Translations under genes and position numbers: made by a program
Source: Aldehydirespirator sp965204875
GTDB taxonomy: Bacteria; Actinomycetota; Acidimicrobiia; Acidimicrobiales; Aldehydirespiratoraceae
DNA length: 64,000 nt
Direction: 5' to 3'
Assembly (NCBI GenBank): GCA_965204875.1
Contig: OZ242020.1
Span: 372,001 to 436,000, forward strand
Notes under the pieces: model-generated
Databases searched by the model: none
Told to the model about the DNA's origin: nothing
What the model saw: only the letters and a program-made list of their open reading frames with translations
Shown here: positions 8,751 through 16,449 of the stretch, one piece after another
Layout: each line of letters begins with the position of its first letter
Numbering within the stretch: position 1 is the first letter of the stretch

Positions 8751-9619
8751 CACACGTCGGGGTCCAGCTCGCGCCACAGCGTGACCTGCCACCGGCGACT
8801 GTGCTTGACCGCTCCCTCCTCGCGGTCGTAGTCGTCCACAAGGGGGTCGTAGTCGATGTGCCGCAGCCGGAGGGGCAAGGTGGCTCGCAGAGGGTCCGTG
8901 TCGAAGTGCCTGCCTGTGTAGGCAGCCATCTCGTCAAGAGCGAACCCGAGACGCTGCCTGGTGGGAACGCGATAGAGGTTCGCTGCCGCTGCCAGAGCGT
9001 CGGCGTTGATCATCGGGCAGTGCCGTATGCCCGAGCTACCGCCGTTGGCGGCAGGGATGACCTCGAACCAGTCGATCATCTGCGCCACGGCGTTCAGACA
9101 TATGTGATCACCGCGCTGGCGGGGGCGGTCCAGCAGGTCAAGCAGCGTGACCTCCGGCGTCGACACGACAAGCGGACTGCGAGCGCCATTCCAGCCTGAG
9201 GTTTGCCTGATCTGGGTGGGGAAACGGCCTACGTTGGGCTTGCGGGCGAAGCGCAGCGCGCCATATCCCAAACGCCGGTGCTTGAGAGCGTTGGGTGCGG
9301 CGACGGTGATGGACTGGATCGCTTGATGCGAGACCCCGTAGATGCTCGCCGCGGCGAGATAGCCCACATAGTAAGGAATCCCGAGATGCGACATCATCGC
9401 ATCGAGGCAGGAATGCCCCCAGAGGTGCCCGTTGACGGCGGGCACCCAGCCGCCGGTGGTGACGCACACCATCTCCCCCGCCTGCCGTGCGCCCCTGAGA
9501 CGGTGCGGCACCTGATCTGCCGGGCACCCGATCCAGCCGGCGATCTGGGACGCGGACGCGAAGGTGAGCTTCTGGTCGATCATCCACCCCGAGAGGTCGC
9601 GCGCTGCTATGCACCCCAT
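8750..9619 (-). CDS. AbiEi-family antitoxin (type IV toxin-antitoxin, transcriptional regulator)
   Basis: About 289 residues. The N-terminal 60 residues look like a winged-helix domain, followed by the AbiEi core with YYVGYLAAASIYGVSHQ near residue 87 and the conserved TPEVTLLDLL near 163. In AbiE systems this protein represses its own promoter and counters the nucleotidyltransferase toxin encoded immediately downstream. The chosen ATG 9619 has TAGGA about 8 nt upstream; ATG 9628 is an alternative. The upstream 9629-9665 is A+T-rich with a TATGAT-like -10 on the coding strand. The downstream toxin is broken, so this may be an orphan antitoxin now. Confidence 0.8.
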   Translation of the reverse strand: MGCIAARDLSGWMIDQKLTFASASQIAGWIGCPADQVPHRLRGARQAGEMVCVTTGGWVPAVNGHLWGHSCLDAMMSHLGIPYYVGYLAAASIYGVSHQAIQSITVAAPNALKHRRLGYGALRFARKPNVGRFPTQIRQTSGWNGARSPLVVSTPEVTLLDLLDRPRQRGDHICLNAVAQMIDWFEVIPAANGGSSGIRHCPMINADALAAAANLYRVPTRQRLGFALDEMAAYTGRHFDTDPLRATLPLRLRHIDYDPLVDDYDREEGAVKHSRRWQVTLWRELDPDV

Positions 9620-9908
9620 AAGACACATCCTATCATATCGAACAACCACACACCCTACTACATCGACACACCAAACGCGCCCTGGATGCCGTGAGCGGAC
9701 ACCTGCACCCCGCGCCCCAAGCTCGCCCCAATGCTGTCGGCACCATGACGTCTCACGACGCGATAAATACTTCTTTTGAGCATGAATTCATTATACCCCG
9801 TCTGAATGGAGAAGCCTCGCGCCGGATGGGGGCAGCGCGGCGAGCGGTCGGTGCGACGTGCGGCAAGTCGCAGCTATCGAGGGGCGAACGCTCCTAGAGT
9901 TCGGAGCC

Positions 9909-10172
9909 ATGTGCCGCAACATCACGACGCTGAGAGGGCTGGCGCCGCCTGCCACGCCCGCGGAGGTCGCTGCCGCCGCCCGCCAGTACGTGCGCAAGGT
10001 GAGCGGCGTGCAGAAAACCTCACCGAACACCGAGGCCGCCTTCGAGCGGGCCGTCGCCGCCGTCACCGAAGCGACCGCTGACCTGCTCGCCACGCTGCCT
10101 CCCAGACGCACGCCGCCGCGCTCGGAGCCGCCCCTGCGCCGCCGCAGAGAGACCTCTCACGGATACCGATGA
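9909..10172 (+). CDS. DUF2277 family protein
   Basis: An 87-residue protein beginning MCRNITTLRGLAPPAT, then AARQYVRKVSG and a helix with FERAVAAVTEAT, which is the recognisable DUF2277 pattern (short alpha-helical proteins, function unknown). The ATG at 9909 is chosen because homologues begin at MCRNI; the open frame extends to 9858 but that part is not conserved. The C-terminal 25 residues are Pro/Arg-rich and probably disordered. It stands alone, with the glycosidase-like gene 42 nt downstream. Confidence 0.85.
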   Translation: MCRNITTLRGLAPPATPAEVAAAARQYVRKVSGVQKTSPNTEAAFERAVAAVTEATADLLATLPPRRTPPRSEPPLRRRRETSHGYR

Positions 10173-10214
10173 GGTAGGCCGCGCCCAGATGGCAATGCGG
10201 CGCGTGGAGCTGTT

Positions 10215-11153
10215 GTGACAGGGACCCGGCACAGGATCATCGACTCTGCGACGGCGGGCATTCCCCGCGAGCAGGGCCGCTTCAACGTCAACGGGCCGTC
10301 GGTGTTGCCAGCGCCCGAGTGGATGCCCGACCCGCCCGGCCGGTACCTGCTTTACTTCGCGCACCACACCGGCGCCTCCATCCGGCTGGCCGCCGCGGAT
10401 TGCGTGACCGGCCCGTGGCGGGTGACGGACGCCGACGTGCTCAATGTCGCGTCAATCCCGCCGGGGCGCCATCCCCACATCGCCTCACCGGACGTCCACG
10501 CCGACCACCTCCGCCGACGCTTCGTGATGTACTTCCACGGCGATCTGCCTGCGTCCGCCGGCGCCCACCTGCCGTGCTGGGGCACCTACCCGACCCTCGA
10601 CCAGAAGACGCTGGTGGCCACCTCTGCGACGGGGCGGGACTTCGCTCCCCTGCAGCCGGTCACAGCCGTGGCGCCGAGCTACCTGCGGATGATCGAGGCC
10701 GAGGGAGCCTGGTACGGCGTGGCCATGCCGTCTCAGCTGATGCGGTCACAGGACGGGCTGAGAGACTTCGAGTACGGCCCGATGCTGTTCGACGATGATG
10801 AGATCCGCCACTGCTGCCTCGCCCACGACCGCGGCCGCCGGCTGCTGGAGATGCTGTTCACGCGGGCCTACGACGCACCCGAGCGGATCTACCGCACCGT
10901 CATCGACACCTCCGGGCACTGGCTGGACTGGAAGCCGGGACCGGTCACCGAGATCATGCGCCCGACCGAGGCGTGGGAGGGGGCGGACCTGCCCTGTGAT
11001 CCCGTTCCACGGGGAGCGGCGCCCGGCGCAATGAACGGTCTGCGCGACCCGTGTCTCCTCGAGGACGGCAGCGGCGGGCGCTGGCTGTTCTACGCGACCG
11101 GCGGCGAGGACGCCCTGGCCGTCACCGAGATGCCCGCAGCCGCAGCCTGGTGA
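10215..11153 (+). CDS. Glycoside hydrolase family 43-like five-bladed propeller protein
   Basis: A 312-residue protein starting at GTG 10215. Blade-like repeats ending in motifs such as YLLYFAHH, FVMYFHG and WLFYATGG, and the closing LRDPCLLEDG, fit the five-bladed beta-propeller of the GH43/GH32/DUF1861 superfamily. No signal peptide is seen, so it is probably cytoplasmic. I cannot assign the catalytic acid triad confidently, and the substrate is unknown. The stop TGA at 11151 overlaps the GTG start of the next gene (GTGA), implying translational coupling with the membrane protein downstream. Confidence 0.7.
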   Translation: MTGTRHRIIDSATAGIPREQGRFNVNGPSVLPAPEWMPDPPGRYLLYFAHHTGASIRLAAADCVTGPWRVTDADVLNVASIPPGRHPHIASPDVHADHLRRRFVMYFHGDLPASAGAHLPCWGTYPTLDQKTLVATSATGRDFAPLQPVTAVAPSYLRMIEAEGAWYGVAMPSQLMRSQDGLRDFEYGPMLFDDDEIRHCCLAHDRGRRLLEMLFTRAYDAPERIYRTVIDTSGHWLDWKPGPVTEIMRPTEAWEGADLPCDPVPRGAAPGAMNGLRDPCLLEDGSGGRWLFYATGGEDALAVTEMPAAAAW

Positions 11154-12109
11154 GCAGAACCGGCGCCAGCAGCAGGGGCGATAACGGCAGCCGTGGCACT
11201 CGCCGTGCCGGTAGCGGCAGCGTTGGCAGTACCGGTCGTGACGGTGTCGGTGCTGCCGGCAGGGGAAGCAGCGGTGACGGGACTGGCGGCAGGACAGACG
11301 GCGGTGGCGGGACTGGCGGCAGGGGAAGCCGCGGTGACGGGACTGGCGGCAGGACAGACGGCGGTGGCGGGACTGGCGGCAGGGGAAGCCGCGGTGACGG
11401 GACTGGCGGCAGGACAGACGGCGGTGGCGGGACTGGCGGCAGGGGAGGCAGCGGTGGCGGGACGGCCCGGCAGTTGGCTCAACGGCTGCCGCAGCTGATC
11501 GTCGGGCTGCTGATATTCGGCCTCGGCCTCGGACTGGTGGTGCGAGGAGCGCAGGGCCAGGGGCCGTGGACGGTGTTCCACGAGGGCGTCTCGCTGCACA
11601 CGCCGCTGACGATCGGCACGGCGACGGTGCTCACGGGCCTGGCTCTGGTGGTGGGCCTGGTGTGGGTGCGCGAGCCGGTGGGATCAGGGACGCTGCTGAA
11701 CGCGGTGATCATCGGTGTCTCGACCGACCTCACCCTGGTGCTGGTCGCCCAGCCGTCGGCTCTGGCCCCTCGAGTGGCGATGACGCTGGCCAGCCCGCTG
11801 CTAGTGGCGCTGGGCTCGGGACTGTACCTGGGCGCCAAGCTCGGCCCGGGGCCACGCGACGGCGTGATGACGGCCATGTACCGCCGCGGCATACCGATCT
11901 GGCTCTCGCGGCTGATCATCGAGGCCGTCCCGTTCGTGATCGGCGCGATCCTCGGCGGCAGGGTGGGCTGGGGCACCATCTACTGGCTCGTGGTGATCGG
12001 TCCCGCAGTGAACCTGGCGATGAAGTGGTTCTCCTGGCCCGAGGTTCCCTCGCGCTGGATCGACGTGTTCAACGCCCTCGAATCGCGGCACAAGCCGACC
12101 GAAGCGTAG
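11150..12109 (+). CDS. YczE/YitT-like integral membrane protein with repetitive Gly-rich N-terminus
   Basis: About 319 residues from GTG 11150, which overlaps the previous stop by GTGA. Residues 1-105 are Gly/Arg/Asp/Ser-rich, partly encoded by three 60-bp tandem repeats. From about residue 108 there are five or so hydrophobic segments, starting LIVGLLIFGLGLGLVVRG. The features DLTLVLVAQP, LYLGAKLGPGPRDGVMTAM and the closing FSWPEV match YczE/YyaS/YitT-type membrane proteins, whose function is not established. The N-terminal extension is not typical of the family and should be a flexible cytoplasmic tail. The whole coding strand of the repeat is also open in two other frames, a side effect of repeat structure. 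Confidence 0.8.
   Translation: MSRTGASSRGDNGSRGTRRAGSGSVGSTGRDGVGAAGRGSSGDGTGGRTDGGGGTGGRGSRGDGTGGRTDGGGGTGGRGSRGDGTGGRTDGGGGTGGRGGSGGGTARQLAQRLPQLIVGLLIFGLGLGLVVRGAQGQGPWTVFHEGVSLHTPLTIGTATVLTGLALVVGLVWVREPVGSGTLLNAVIIGVSTDLTLVLVAQPSALAPRVAMTLASPLLVALGSGLYLGAKLGPGPRDGVMTAMYRRGIPIWLSRLIIEAVPFVIGAILGGRVGWGTIYWLVVIGPAVNLAMKWFSWPEVPSRWIDVFNALESRHKPTEA
11277..11460 (+). repeat. 60-bp minisatellite, three copies, in frame
   Basis: Units at 11281-11340 and 11341-11400 are identical; 11401-11460 differs only near its end. Each 60-bp unit is itself two diverged 30-bp halves, both beginning GACTGGCGGCAGG. They encode alternating TGGRTDGGGG and TGGRGSRGDG blocks. The 60-bp period keeps the frame, so copy-number changes would lengthen or shorten the tail by 20 residues without inactivating the membrane protein. 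Confidence 0.95.
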
Positions 12110-12240
12110 CCTCTGCACGCTGACCCGAGCACCCATGCGCCTCTCAAGCCAACCGAGACTCGCTCCCTAAGTCAGACTCAGTGCCCCTGCGCCGCCCTCA
12201 CATCACGGCACAAGCCAACCAGTGCATAGCCTCTGCCGAT
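12086..12240 (+). repeat. Degenerate duplications of the YczE-like 3' end before ltaE
   Basis: CGGCACAAGCCGACCGAAGC with the following TAGCCTCTGC (12086-12115) recurs at 12206-12235 as CGGCACAAGCCAACCAGTGC and TAGCCTCTGC. A weaker middle copy, CAAGCCAACCGA, starts at 12145. The spacing is 54-66 bp per copy. The spacer is therefore mostly made of copies of the preceding gene's last codons and stop. Confidence 0.75.
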
Positions 12241-13341
12241 GTGATTGACCTGCGCTCTGACACGGTTACGAAGCCCACTGCGGCGATGCGGGCGGCGATG
12301 GCCGGCGCCGACGTCGGCGACGACGTCTACGGCGAGGATCCCACCGTCAACGAACTGCAGGACAGGGTGGCAGCGCTGCTGGGCAAGGAGGCGGCGCTGC
12401 TCGTGACCAGCGGCACCCAGGGCAACCTGTGCGCGCTGCTGGCGCACTGCGGCCGCGGTGACGAGTACATCGTCGGCAACCACGCCCACACCTTCATGTA
12501 CGAGGGGGGCGGCGCAGCCGTGCTCGGCTCGATCCAGCCCCACCCGGTGCCGGTGGGCGACGACGGGATGCTCGACCTCGAAGCGGCCGGCGCGGCGGTC
12601 AAGTCCGGTGACCATCACTTCGCCCGCACCCGCCTGCTGTGCCTCGAGAACACCATCGACGGCAAGGTGCTGACCCTCGCCCAGATGGAGGCTGCGGCCC
12701 GGTTGGCGGCCCGGCATGGCCTGGCGCACCACCTCGACGGCGCACGCCTCTGGAACGCCGCAGCAGCCCTGGGCGTGCAGCCCGAGGCGGTGGCGGCGCC
12801 CTTCGACTCGGTGTCGGTCTGCCTGTCGAAGGGACTCGGCGCGCCCCTGGGCTCTCTGGTGGCCGGGTCGGCCGAGTTGATCGACGAGGCCCACAAGTGG
12901 CGCAAGATGCTCGGCGGCGGCCTGCGGCAGGCCGGCATCGTGGCCGCGGCGGGAATCTACGCCCTGGACCACCACCTGGACCGCCTGGCGGACGACCACG
13001 CCAACGGCGCCCGGCTGGCTGCCGGGCTCGCCGCCATCGACGGCGTGAGGGTCGAATCGTGTGCCACGAACATGGTGTTCATCCGTCTCGACGACACCCC
13101 GGCAGGCATCGTGTCGGACGGCACCGGCCACGAGTTCGGCGACACCCACAGCGGCACTCCTGGCAACAACGGCGAGCGGATGCAGGAGGAACTGGCCCGC
13201 CGCGGCGTGCTCACCCGGTGGAAGGCGCGGCGGGCCCGGCTCGTCACCCACCTGGACGTCACCTCCGACGACATCGACGTGGTCGTGGCAGCCTTCTCAG
13301 ACCTGCTCGTCCAGCGCGCCGAGCTGGCACGCCGCCGTTGA
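12241..13341 (+). CDS. ltaE: Low-specificity L-threonine aldolase
   Basis: About 366 residues from GTG 12241. PLP fold-type I threonine aldolase features are clear: IDLRSDTVTKPT at the N-terminus, SGTQGNLCALL, the ENTIDGKVL segment, HLDGARLWNAA with the PLP-contacting Asp, and the Schiff-base Lys in LSKGLGAPLG near residue 197. It splits L-threonine or L-allo-threonine to glycine and acetaldehyde in the cytoplasm. The open frame extends upstream to 12181, but that part is built from duplicated YczE-end sequence and is not conserved. The last codons (AELARR) are themselves duplicated 74 bp downstream, at the start of the next gene. Confidence 0.92.
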   Translation: MIDLRSDTVTKPTAAMRAAMAGADVGDDVYGEDPTVNELQDRVAALLGKEAALLVTSGTQGNLCALLAHCGRGDEYIVGNHAHTFMYEGGGAAVLGSIQPHPVPVGDDGMLDLEAAGAAVKSGDHHFARTRLLCLENTIDGKVLTLAQMEAAARLAARHGLAHHLDGARLWNAAAALGVQPEAVAAPFDSVSVCLSKGLGAPLGSLVAGSAELIDEAHKWRKMLGGGLRQAGIVAAAGIYALDHHLDRLADDHANGARLAAGLAAIDGVRVESCATNMVFIRLDDTPAGIVSDGTGHEFGDTHSGTPGNNGERMQEELARRGVLTRWKARRARLVTHLDVTSDDIDVVVAAFSDLLVQRAELARRR

Positions 13342-13415
13342 GCGCTTGCCGCGTGCCGGCCCGCACCCCGTAACCGGAACCCGTCCCTTGCGCCGAGCCG
13401 GCACGCCGCAGCCGA
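13317..13415 (+). repeat. 74-bp direct duplication of the ltaE 3' end into the pcm start
   Basis: CGCCGAGCTGGCACGCCGCC at 13317 recurs as CGCCGAGCCGGCACGCCGCA at 13391. The second copy lies at the predicted 5' end of pcm, where it encodes RRAGTPQ. This makes the true pcm start hard to place. Confidence 0.8.
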
Positions 13416-14230
13416 GCGAGGGTCGCCGTAGCGAGCGGCTCGCTTCGCTGGTGCGACAAGCGAGGCGTCACGGTGTGCGCGACCCGGCTGTGCTGGCCGC
13501 CATCGGCAGGGTGCCACGCGAGCGCTTCGTGTCCGCGAGCCTCGCCGAGAGCGCCTTCGACGACGCTCCGCTGCCCATCGGCGGCGGCCAGACGATCAGC
13601 CAGCCCGCCATGGTCGCGCTCATGGCCGAGGCGGCGCGGATCGATTCCGGCGACCGCGTGCTGGAGGTGGGCACCGGCTCGGGCTACGGCGCGGCCGTGC
13701 TCGCCGTGCTGGCCGCCCGCGTCGTCACGGTCGAGAGGCTGCCCGCGCTTGCCGAGCGGGCTCGCACCACCCTGCGAGAGCTGCAATACGACAACGTCAC
13801 CGTCGCTGTGGGCGACGGCACCCTGGGCCGGCCCGGCGGCGCACCCTTCAACGCCATCGTCGTGACCGCGGCGGGGCCGGCACCGCCGGAACCCCTGCTC
13901 GAGCAACTCGCTGACGGCGGCCGGCTGGTCATCCCCATCGGCTCCAGAGGTGGCTCGCAGCATCTGATGCGCCTCACCCGCACGGCAGCACATGACACCC
14001 GACCCGCCAGCCCAGTCGGCAAGGACGGTCACACGTCCGAGTCCCGGCCGCGACACGGGTCGCGCCTCGCGGCCAGCCCGTCCGACCGGACCGGCTACAC
14101 GTCCGAGTCCCGGCCGCGACACGGGTCGCGCCTCGCAGCCAGCCCGTCCGACCGGACCGGCTACACGTCCGAGCGCCTGACCGCAGTGCGCTTCGTGCCC
14201 CTGATCGGAGCCCACGGCTTCACCGAGTAG
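13388..14230 (+). CDS. pcm: Protein-L-isoaspartate O-methyltransferase with a repeat-expanded loop
   Basis: About 280 residues if it starts at TTG 13388; GTG 13451 is an alternative that drops the duplicated segment. Pcm motifs are clear: VPRERFV, IGGGQTISQPAMVALM, the AdoMet motif VLEVGTGSGYG near residue 92, and GGRLVIPIG. The C-terminal beta-strand reads VRFVPLIGAHG. The enzyme methylates isoaspartyl residues in damaged proteins so they can be repaired. Between LMRLTRTA and the last strand there are about 60 additional residues encoded by 66-bp tandem repeats (Arg/Ser/Pro-rich). These are absent from the usual family layout, where these strands are joined by a short turn. The loop is on the C-terminal hairpin, away from the AdoMet site, so activity may survive. 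Confidence 0.88.
   Translation: MRRAGTPQPSEGRRSERLASLVRQARRHGVRDPAVLAAIGRVPRERFVSASLAESAFDDAPLPIGGGQTISQPAMVALMAEAARIDSGDRVLEVGTGSGYGAAVLAVLAARVVTVERLPALAERARTTLRELQYDNVTVAVGDGTLGRPGGAPFNAIVVTAAGPAPPEPLLEQLADGGRLVIPIGSRGGSQHLMRLTRTAAHDTRPASPVGKDGHTSESRPRHGSRLAASPSDRTGYTSESRPRHGSRLAASPSDRTGYTSERLTAVRFVPLIGAHGFTE
13998..14175 (+). repeat. 66-bp tandem repeats inside pcm
   Basis: Two nearly identical 66-bp units start at about 14034 and 14100 (compare GTCCCGGCCGCGACACGGGT at 14041 and 14107). A degenerate partial copy precedes them and another begins after them. The repeated peptide is TSESRPRHGSRLAASPSDRT plus GY. The unit holds a short hairpin, CGCGAC-ACGG-GTCGCG. Confidence 0.93.
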
Positions 14231-14261
14231 AGGATCATCGAATCGCACTAGCTTGGCCCGT

Positions 14262-15617
14262 GTGACCTTGGCCGTGGCGGCGACGCTGATGCAGACCCCG
14301 GCCCCCGACCGGCTCAGCGTGATCGACGCGGTGGTGGAGGTCGACGGCAGCGGCGTGGTGAAGGCCGTGCACGACCGCTCCACGCCCGGCGGCGCCGCCG
14401 CGGCGGCCTCGGCCTGGACGGGCGCATCCGAGCGCGCGGACCTGGGCGAGGGCACGCTGCTGCTGCCCGGACTCGTGGACATGCACGTCCACGCACCCCA
14501 GTGGCCTCAGCTCGGCACCGGGCTCGACCTGCCGCTCGAGCAGTGGCTGTTCGAGTACACGTTCCCGCTGGAGGCCCGCTACGCGGAGGTCGGCTTCGCG
14601 TCGGCGGTGTGGGACGACCTGGTTCCCGCTCTGCTGGCGTGCGGCACGACGACCGCCGTGTACTTCTCGTCCAACCACACCGAGGCGACCACGGCCCTCG
14701 CCCGAGCCTGTGCCCGCCACGGCCAGCGGGCGCTTGTGGGGCGGGTGGCGATGGACCATCCCTCGGGCACGCCCGAGTGGTACCGCGACGCCTCCGCCTC
14801 CGACGGCGTCGACGGCTCGGCAGCCTCCATCGAGGCTGTGGCCGGGGTCGCCGGCCCGCTGGTCGAGCCGATGGTCACCCCCCGGTTCACCCCCGCCTGC
14901 ACCGATGCGCTGCTCGAGGGGCTGGGCGAGTTGGCAGAGGCAACGGGAGTGCGGGTGCAGACCCACTGCGCCGAGTCGGACTGGCACTGCGCCTATGACC
15001 TAGACCGCTTCGGCACGACCGGTGCCGCCGCGCTCGAGCGCTTCGGTCTGCTGCGGCCTCGCACGGTGCTGGCCCACTCCGACCACCTGAGCAACGACGA
15101 CCTGTCGGTGGCGGCGCGGCGCCAGGCGGGCGTGGCCCACTGCCCGCTGTCCAACGCGTATTTCGCCAACGCCGTGTTCGGGGTGCGCCGGGCACTGGCG
15201 GCGGGCGTCGGGGTGGGTCTCGGCAGCGACATCGCGGGCGGCGCCCGGCCCGGCCTGCTGGGCGTGTGCCAGGACGCGGTCACCGTCTCGCGCATGCTCG
15301 AGGACGGCGTGGATCCCGCCCGCAGCGCCGCGGCACGCGGCGTCAACGGCTCGCGCATCGACACCGTGGCCGCCTTCTGGCTGGCCACCGCGGGGGGCGC
15401 CGCGGTGCTCGACCTGCCGGTGGGCCTGATCGAGCCGGGCCGCTGCTTCGATGCCATGGCCGTGCGCAGCGACCGCCCAGGCGGGCTGATCCGGGTCTGG
15501 GACGGCCTCGACGACGAGGCCCGCATCTTCGAGAAGGTCGTGCGCCTCGCCACCGCCGACGACATCAGCCAGGTCTGGGTGAACGGCACCGCCGTCAAGC
15601 AGCAGCACCAACCGTGA
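14262..15617 (+). CDS. guaD: Guanine deaminase (amidohydrolase superfamily)
   Basis: About 451 residues. LLLPGLVDMHVHAPQ near residue 72 supplies the HxH zinc ligands and the family's PQ step. THCAES near 236 and LAHSDHL near 268 give further His ligands, and GLGSDIAGG near 322 gives the metal Asp. The early EQWLFEYTFPLE segment is characteristic of guanine deaminases. The enzyme hydrolyses guanine to xanthine and ammonia in purine salvage or catabolism. GTG 14262 was chosen; TTG 14253 is also in frame. The last codons (NGTAVKQQ) are duplicated 77 bp downstream. Confidence 0.85.
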   Translation: MTLAVAATLMQTPAPDRLSVIDAVVEVDGSGVVKAVHDRSTPGGAAAAASAWTGASERADLGEGTLLLPGLVDMHVHAPQWPQLGTGLDLPLEQWLFEYTFPLEARYAEVGFASAVWDDLVPALLACGTTTAVYFSSNHTEATTALARACARHGQRALVGRVAMDHPSGTPEWYRDASASDGVDGSAASIEAVAGVAGPLVEPMVTPRFTPACTDALLEGLGELAEATGVRVQTHCAESDWHCAYDLDRFGTTGAAALERFGLLRPRTVLAHSDHLSNDDLSVAARRQAGVAHCPLSNAYFANAVFGVRRALAAGVGVGLGSDIAGGARPGLLGVCQDAVTVSRMLEDGVDPARSAAARGVNGSRIDTVAAFWLATAGGAAVLDLPVGLIEPGRCFDAMAVRSDRPGGLIRVWDGLDDEARIFEKVVRLATADDISQVWVNGTAVKQQHQP

Positions 15618-15690
15618 CGGTGTGATGCGCGGCGGCGGTCTGCGCCGGGCGCTCCGTGAACAGCGCTGCCGTCAAGCAGCAGCCCGTGAC
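15579..15690 (+). repeat. 77-bp direct duplication of the guaD 3' end
   Basis: GTGAACGGCACCGCCGTCAA followed by GCAGCAGC at 15579 recurs at 15656 as GTGAACAGCGCTGCCGTCAA followed by GCAGCAGC. The second copy is in the spacer after the guaD stop and is followed by CCGTGACAGC, echoing the CCGTGACGG around the guaD stop. Confidence 0.88.
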
Positions 15691-15713
15691 AGCAACCCGA
15701 AAGAACTCAGTAG

Positions 15714-15791
15714 TGCATGAAGTAATCATGCAGGTAGTATGCTATGTTCGGTAGACACTCATGCTAGGAGGAGGCAGAGCTCATGCTAGGA
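15714..15791 (+). promoter_or_regulatory. Promoter/operator region of the VapBC-like pair
   Basis: A perfect 7-bp inverted repeat TGCATGA-AGTAA-TCATGCA spans 15714-15732. Two direct copies of CTCATGCTAGGA lie at 15758-15769 and 15780-15791, 22 bp apart (two helical turns). A TATGCT-like -10 lies between them at about 15739. Such repeats are what ribbon-helix-helix antitoxins usually bind for autoregulation. The second copy also contains the AGGA ribosome site for the ATG at 15800. Confidence 0.6.
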
Positions 15792-15799
15792 TCCAAGTC

Positions 15800-16033
15800 A
15801 TGGCGAACCTTCAGGTCAGGAACATGCCGGACGTGCTGCACGAGCGGCTCCGTCAGCACGCACGAGAGCGGAACCGATCGATGAGCGCGACGGTGATCGA
15901 GGCCATCGAGCTGGAGCTCACGAGATGCGAGTGGCGCATGGGCCTGGAGCGGCGGCCCGAGACCGACCTCGGCACGCACGCTGCCGGTCTGCTCGCCGAG
16001 GAGCGGGCACTGCGCGACACCGAACTCGGGTGA
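15800..16033 (+). CDS. FitA/VapB-type ribbon-helix-helix antitoxin
   Basis: A 77-residue protein starting MANLQVRNMPDVLHERL, then ARERNRSMSATVIEAIELEL, which is the FitA-like RHH DNA-binding fold. The C-terminal half is an acidic helix that should wrap the toxin. ATG 15800 has AGGA 8 nt upstream. Its stop overlaps the GTG start of the PIN-domain gene by GTGA, the usual coupled order of antitoxin before toxin. It is expected to repress its own operon together with the toxin. Confidence 0.86.
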   Translation: MANLQVRNMPDVLHERLRQHARERNRSMSATVIEAIELELTRCEWRMGLERRPETDLGTHAAGLLAEERALRDTELG

Positions 16034-16431
16034 CGCTCTATGTCCTCGATGCTTCGGTCGCGGTGGAGTACCTGCTGCGCACGCCGCTCGGGCTGGCGCT
16101 AGCCGGCACGATCTCAAACGCCGGGCTGGCAGCCCCCGATCTGATCGACGCCGAAGTCCTCTCGGTGCTGCGGCGCGCCGTGCTGAGGGGCCGCCTCTCG
16201 CAGGAGCGCGCGATCATGGCGGTCGACGATCTGACGCGATGGCCGCTCGAGCGCATCCCCAGCCGCGCACTGACGCACCTGGCATGGCGCCATCGCGAGA
16301 GCGTGAGCGCCTACGACGCCCTCTACGTGGCAGCCGCGGACGCTCACGACGCTCCGCTGCTCACCACGGACGGTCGTCTCGCTCGGGCGCCGGGCCTGGG
16401 GATCGCCGTCCAGCATTTCCGGCTGGCCTGA
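16030..16431 (+). CDS. vapC: VapC-type PIN domain ribonuclease toxin
   Basis: A 133-residue PIN domain from GTG 16030, overlapping the antitoxin stop. YVLDASVAVEYLL supplies the first acidic residue, DLIDAEVLSVLRRA the Asp-Glu pair, and SAYDALYVAAA with the TTDGRLAR end supplies the C-terminal Asp ligands. This set is the Mg-dependent RNase core of VapC toxins, which usually cut tRNA or 23S rRNA. The reading frame is open upstream to 15925, but that overlaps the antitoxin and is not conserved. All acidic residues are present, so the toxin should be active. Confidence 0.88.
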   Translation: MTLYVLDASVAVEYLLRTPLGLALAGTISNAGLAAPDLIDAEVLSVLRRAVLRGRLSQERAIMAVDDLTRWPLERIPSRALTHLAWRHRESVSAYDALYVAAADAHDAPLLTTDGRLARAPGLGIAVQHFRLA

Positions 16432-16449
16432 GCCGGGCAGACTCGCCGC

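Noticed and set aside
11193..11498. Ala/Gly-rich 101-codon frame
   Set aside because: It is a frame shadow of the 60-bp minisatellite of the YczE-like gene.
13061..13387. Longer pcm start upstream
   Set aside because: It overlaps the threonine aldolase gene in another frame and lacks conserved content.
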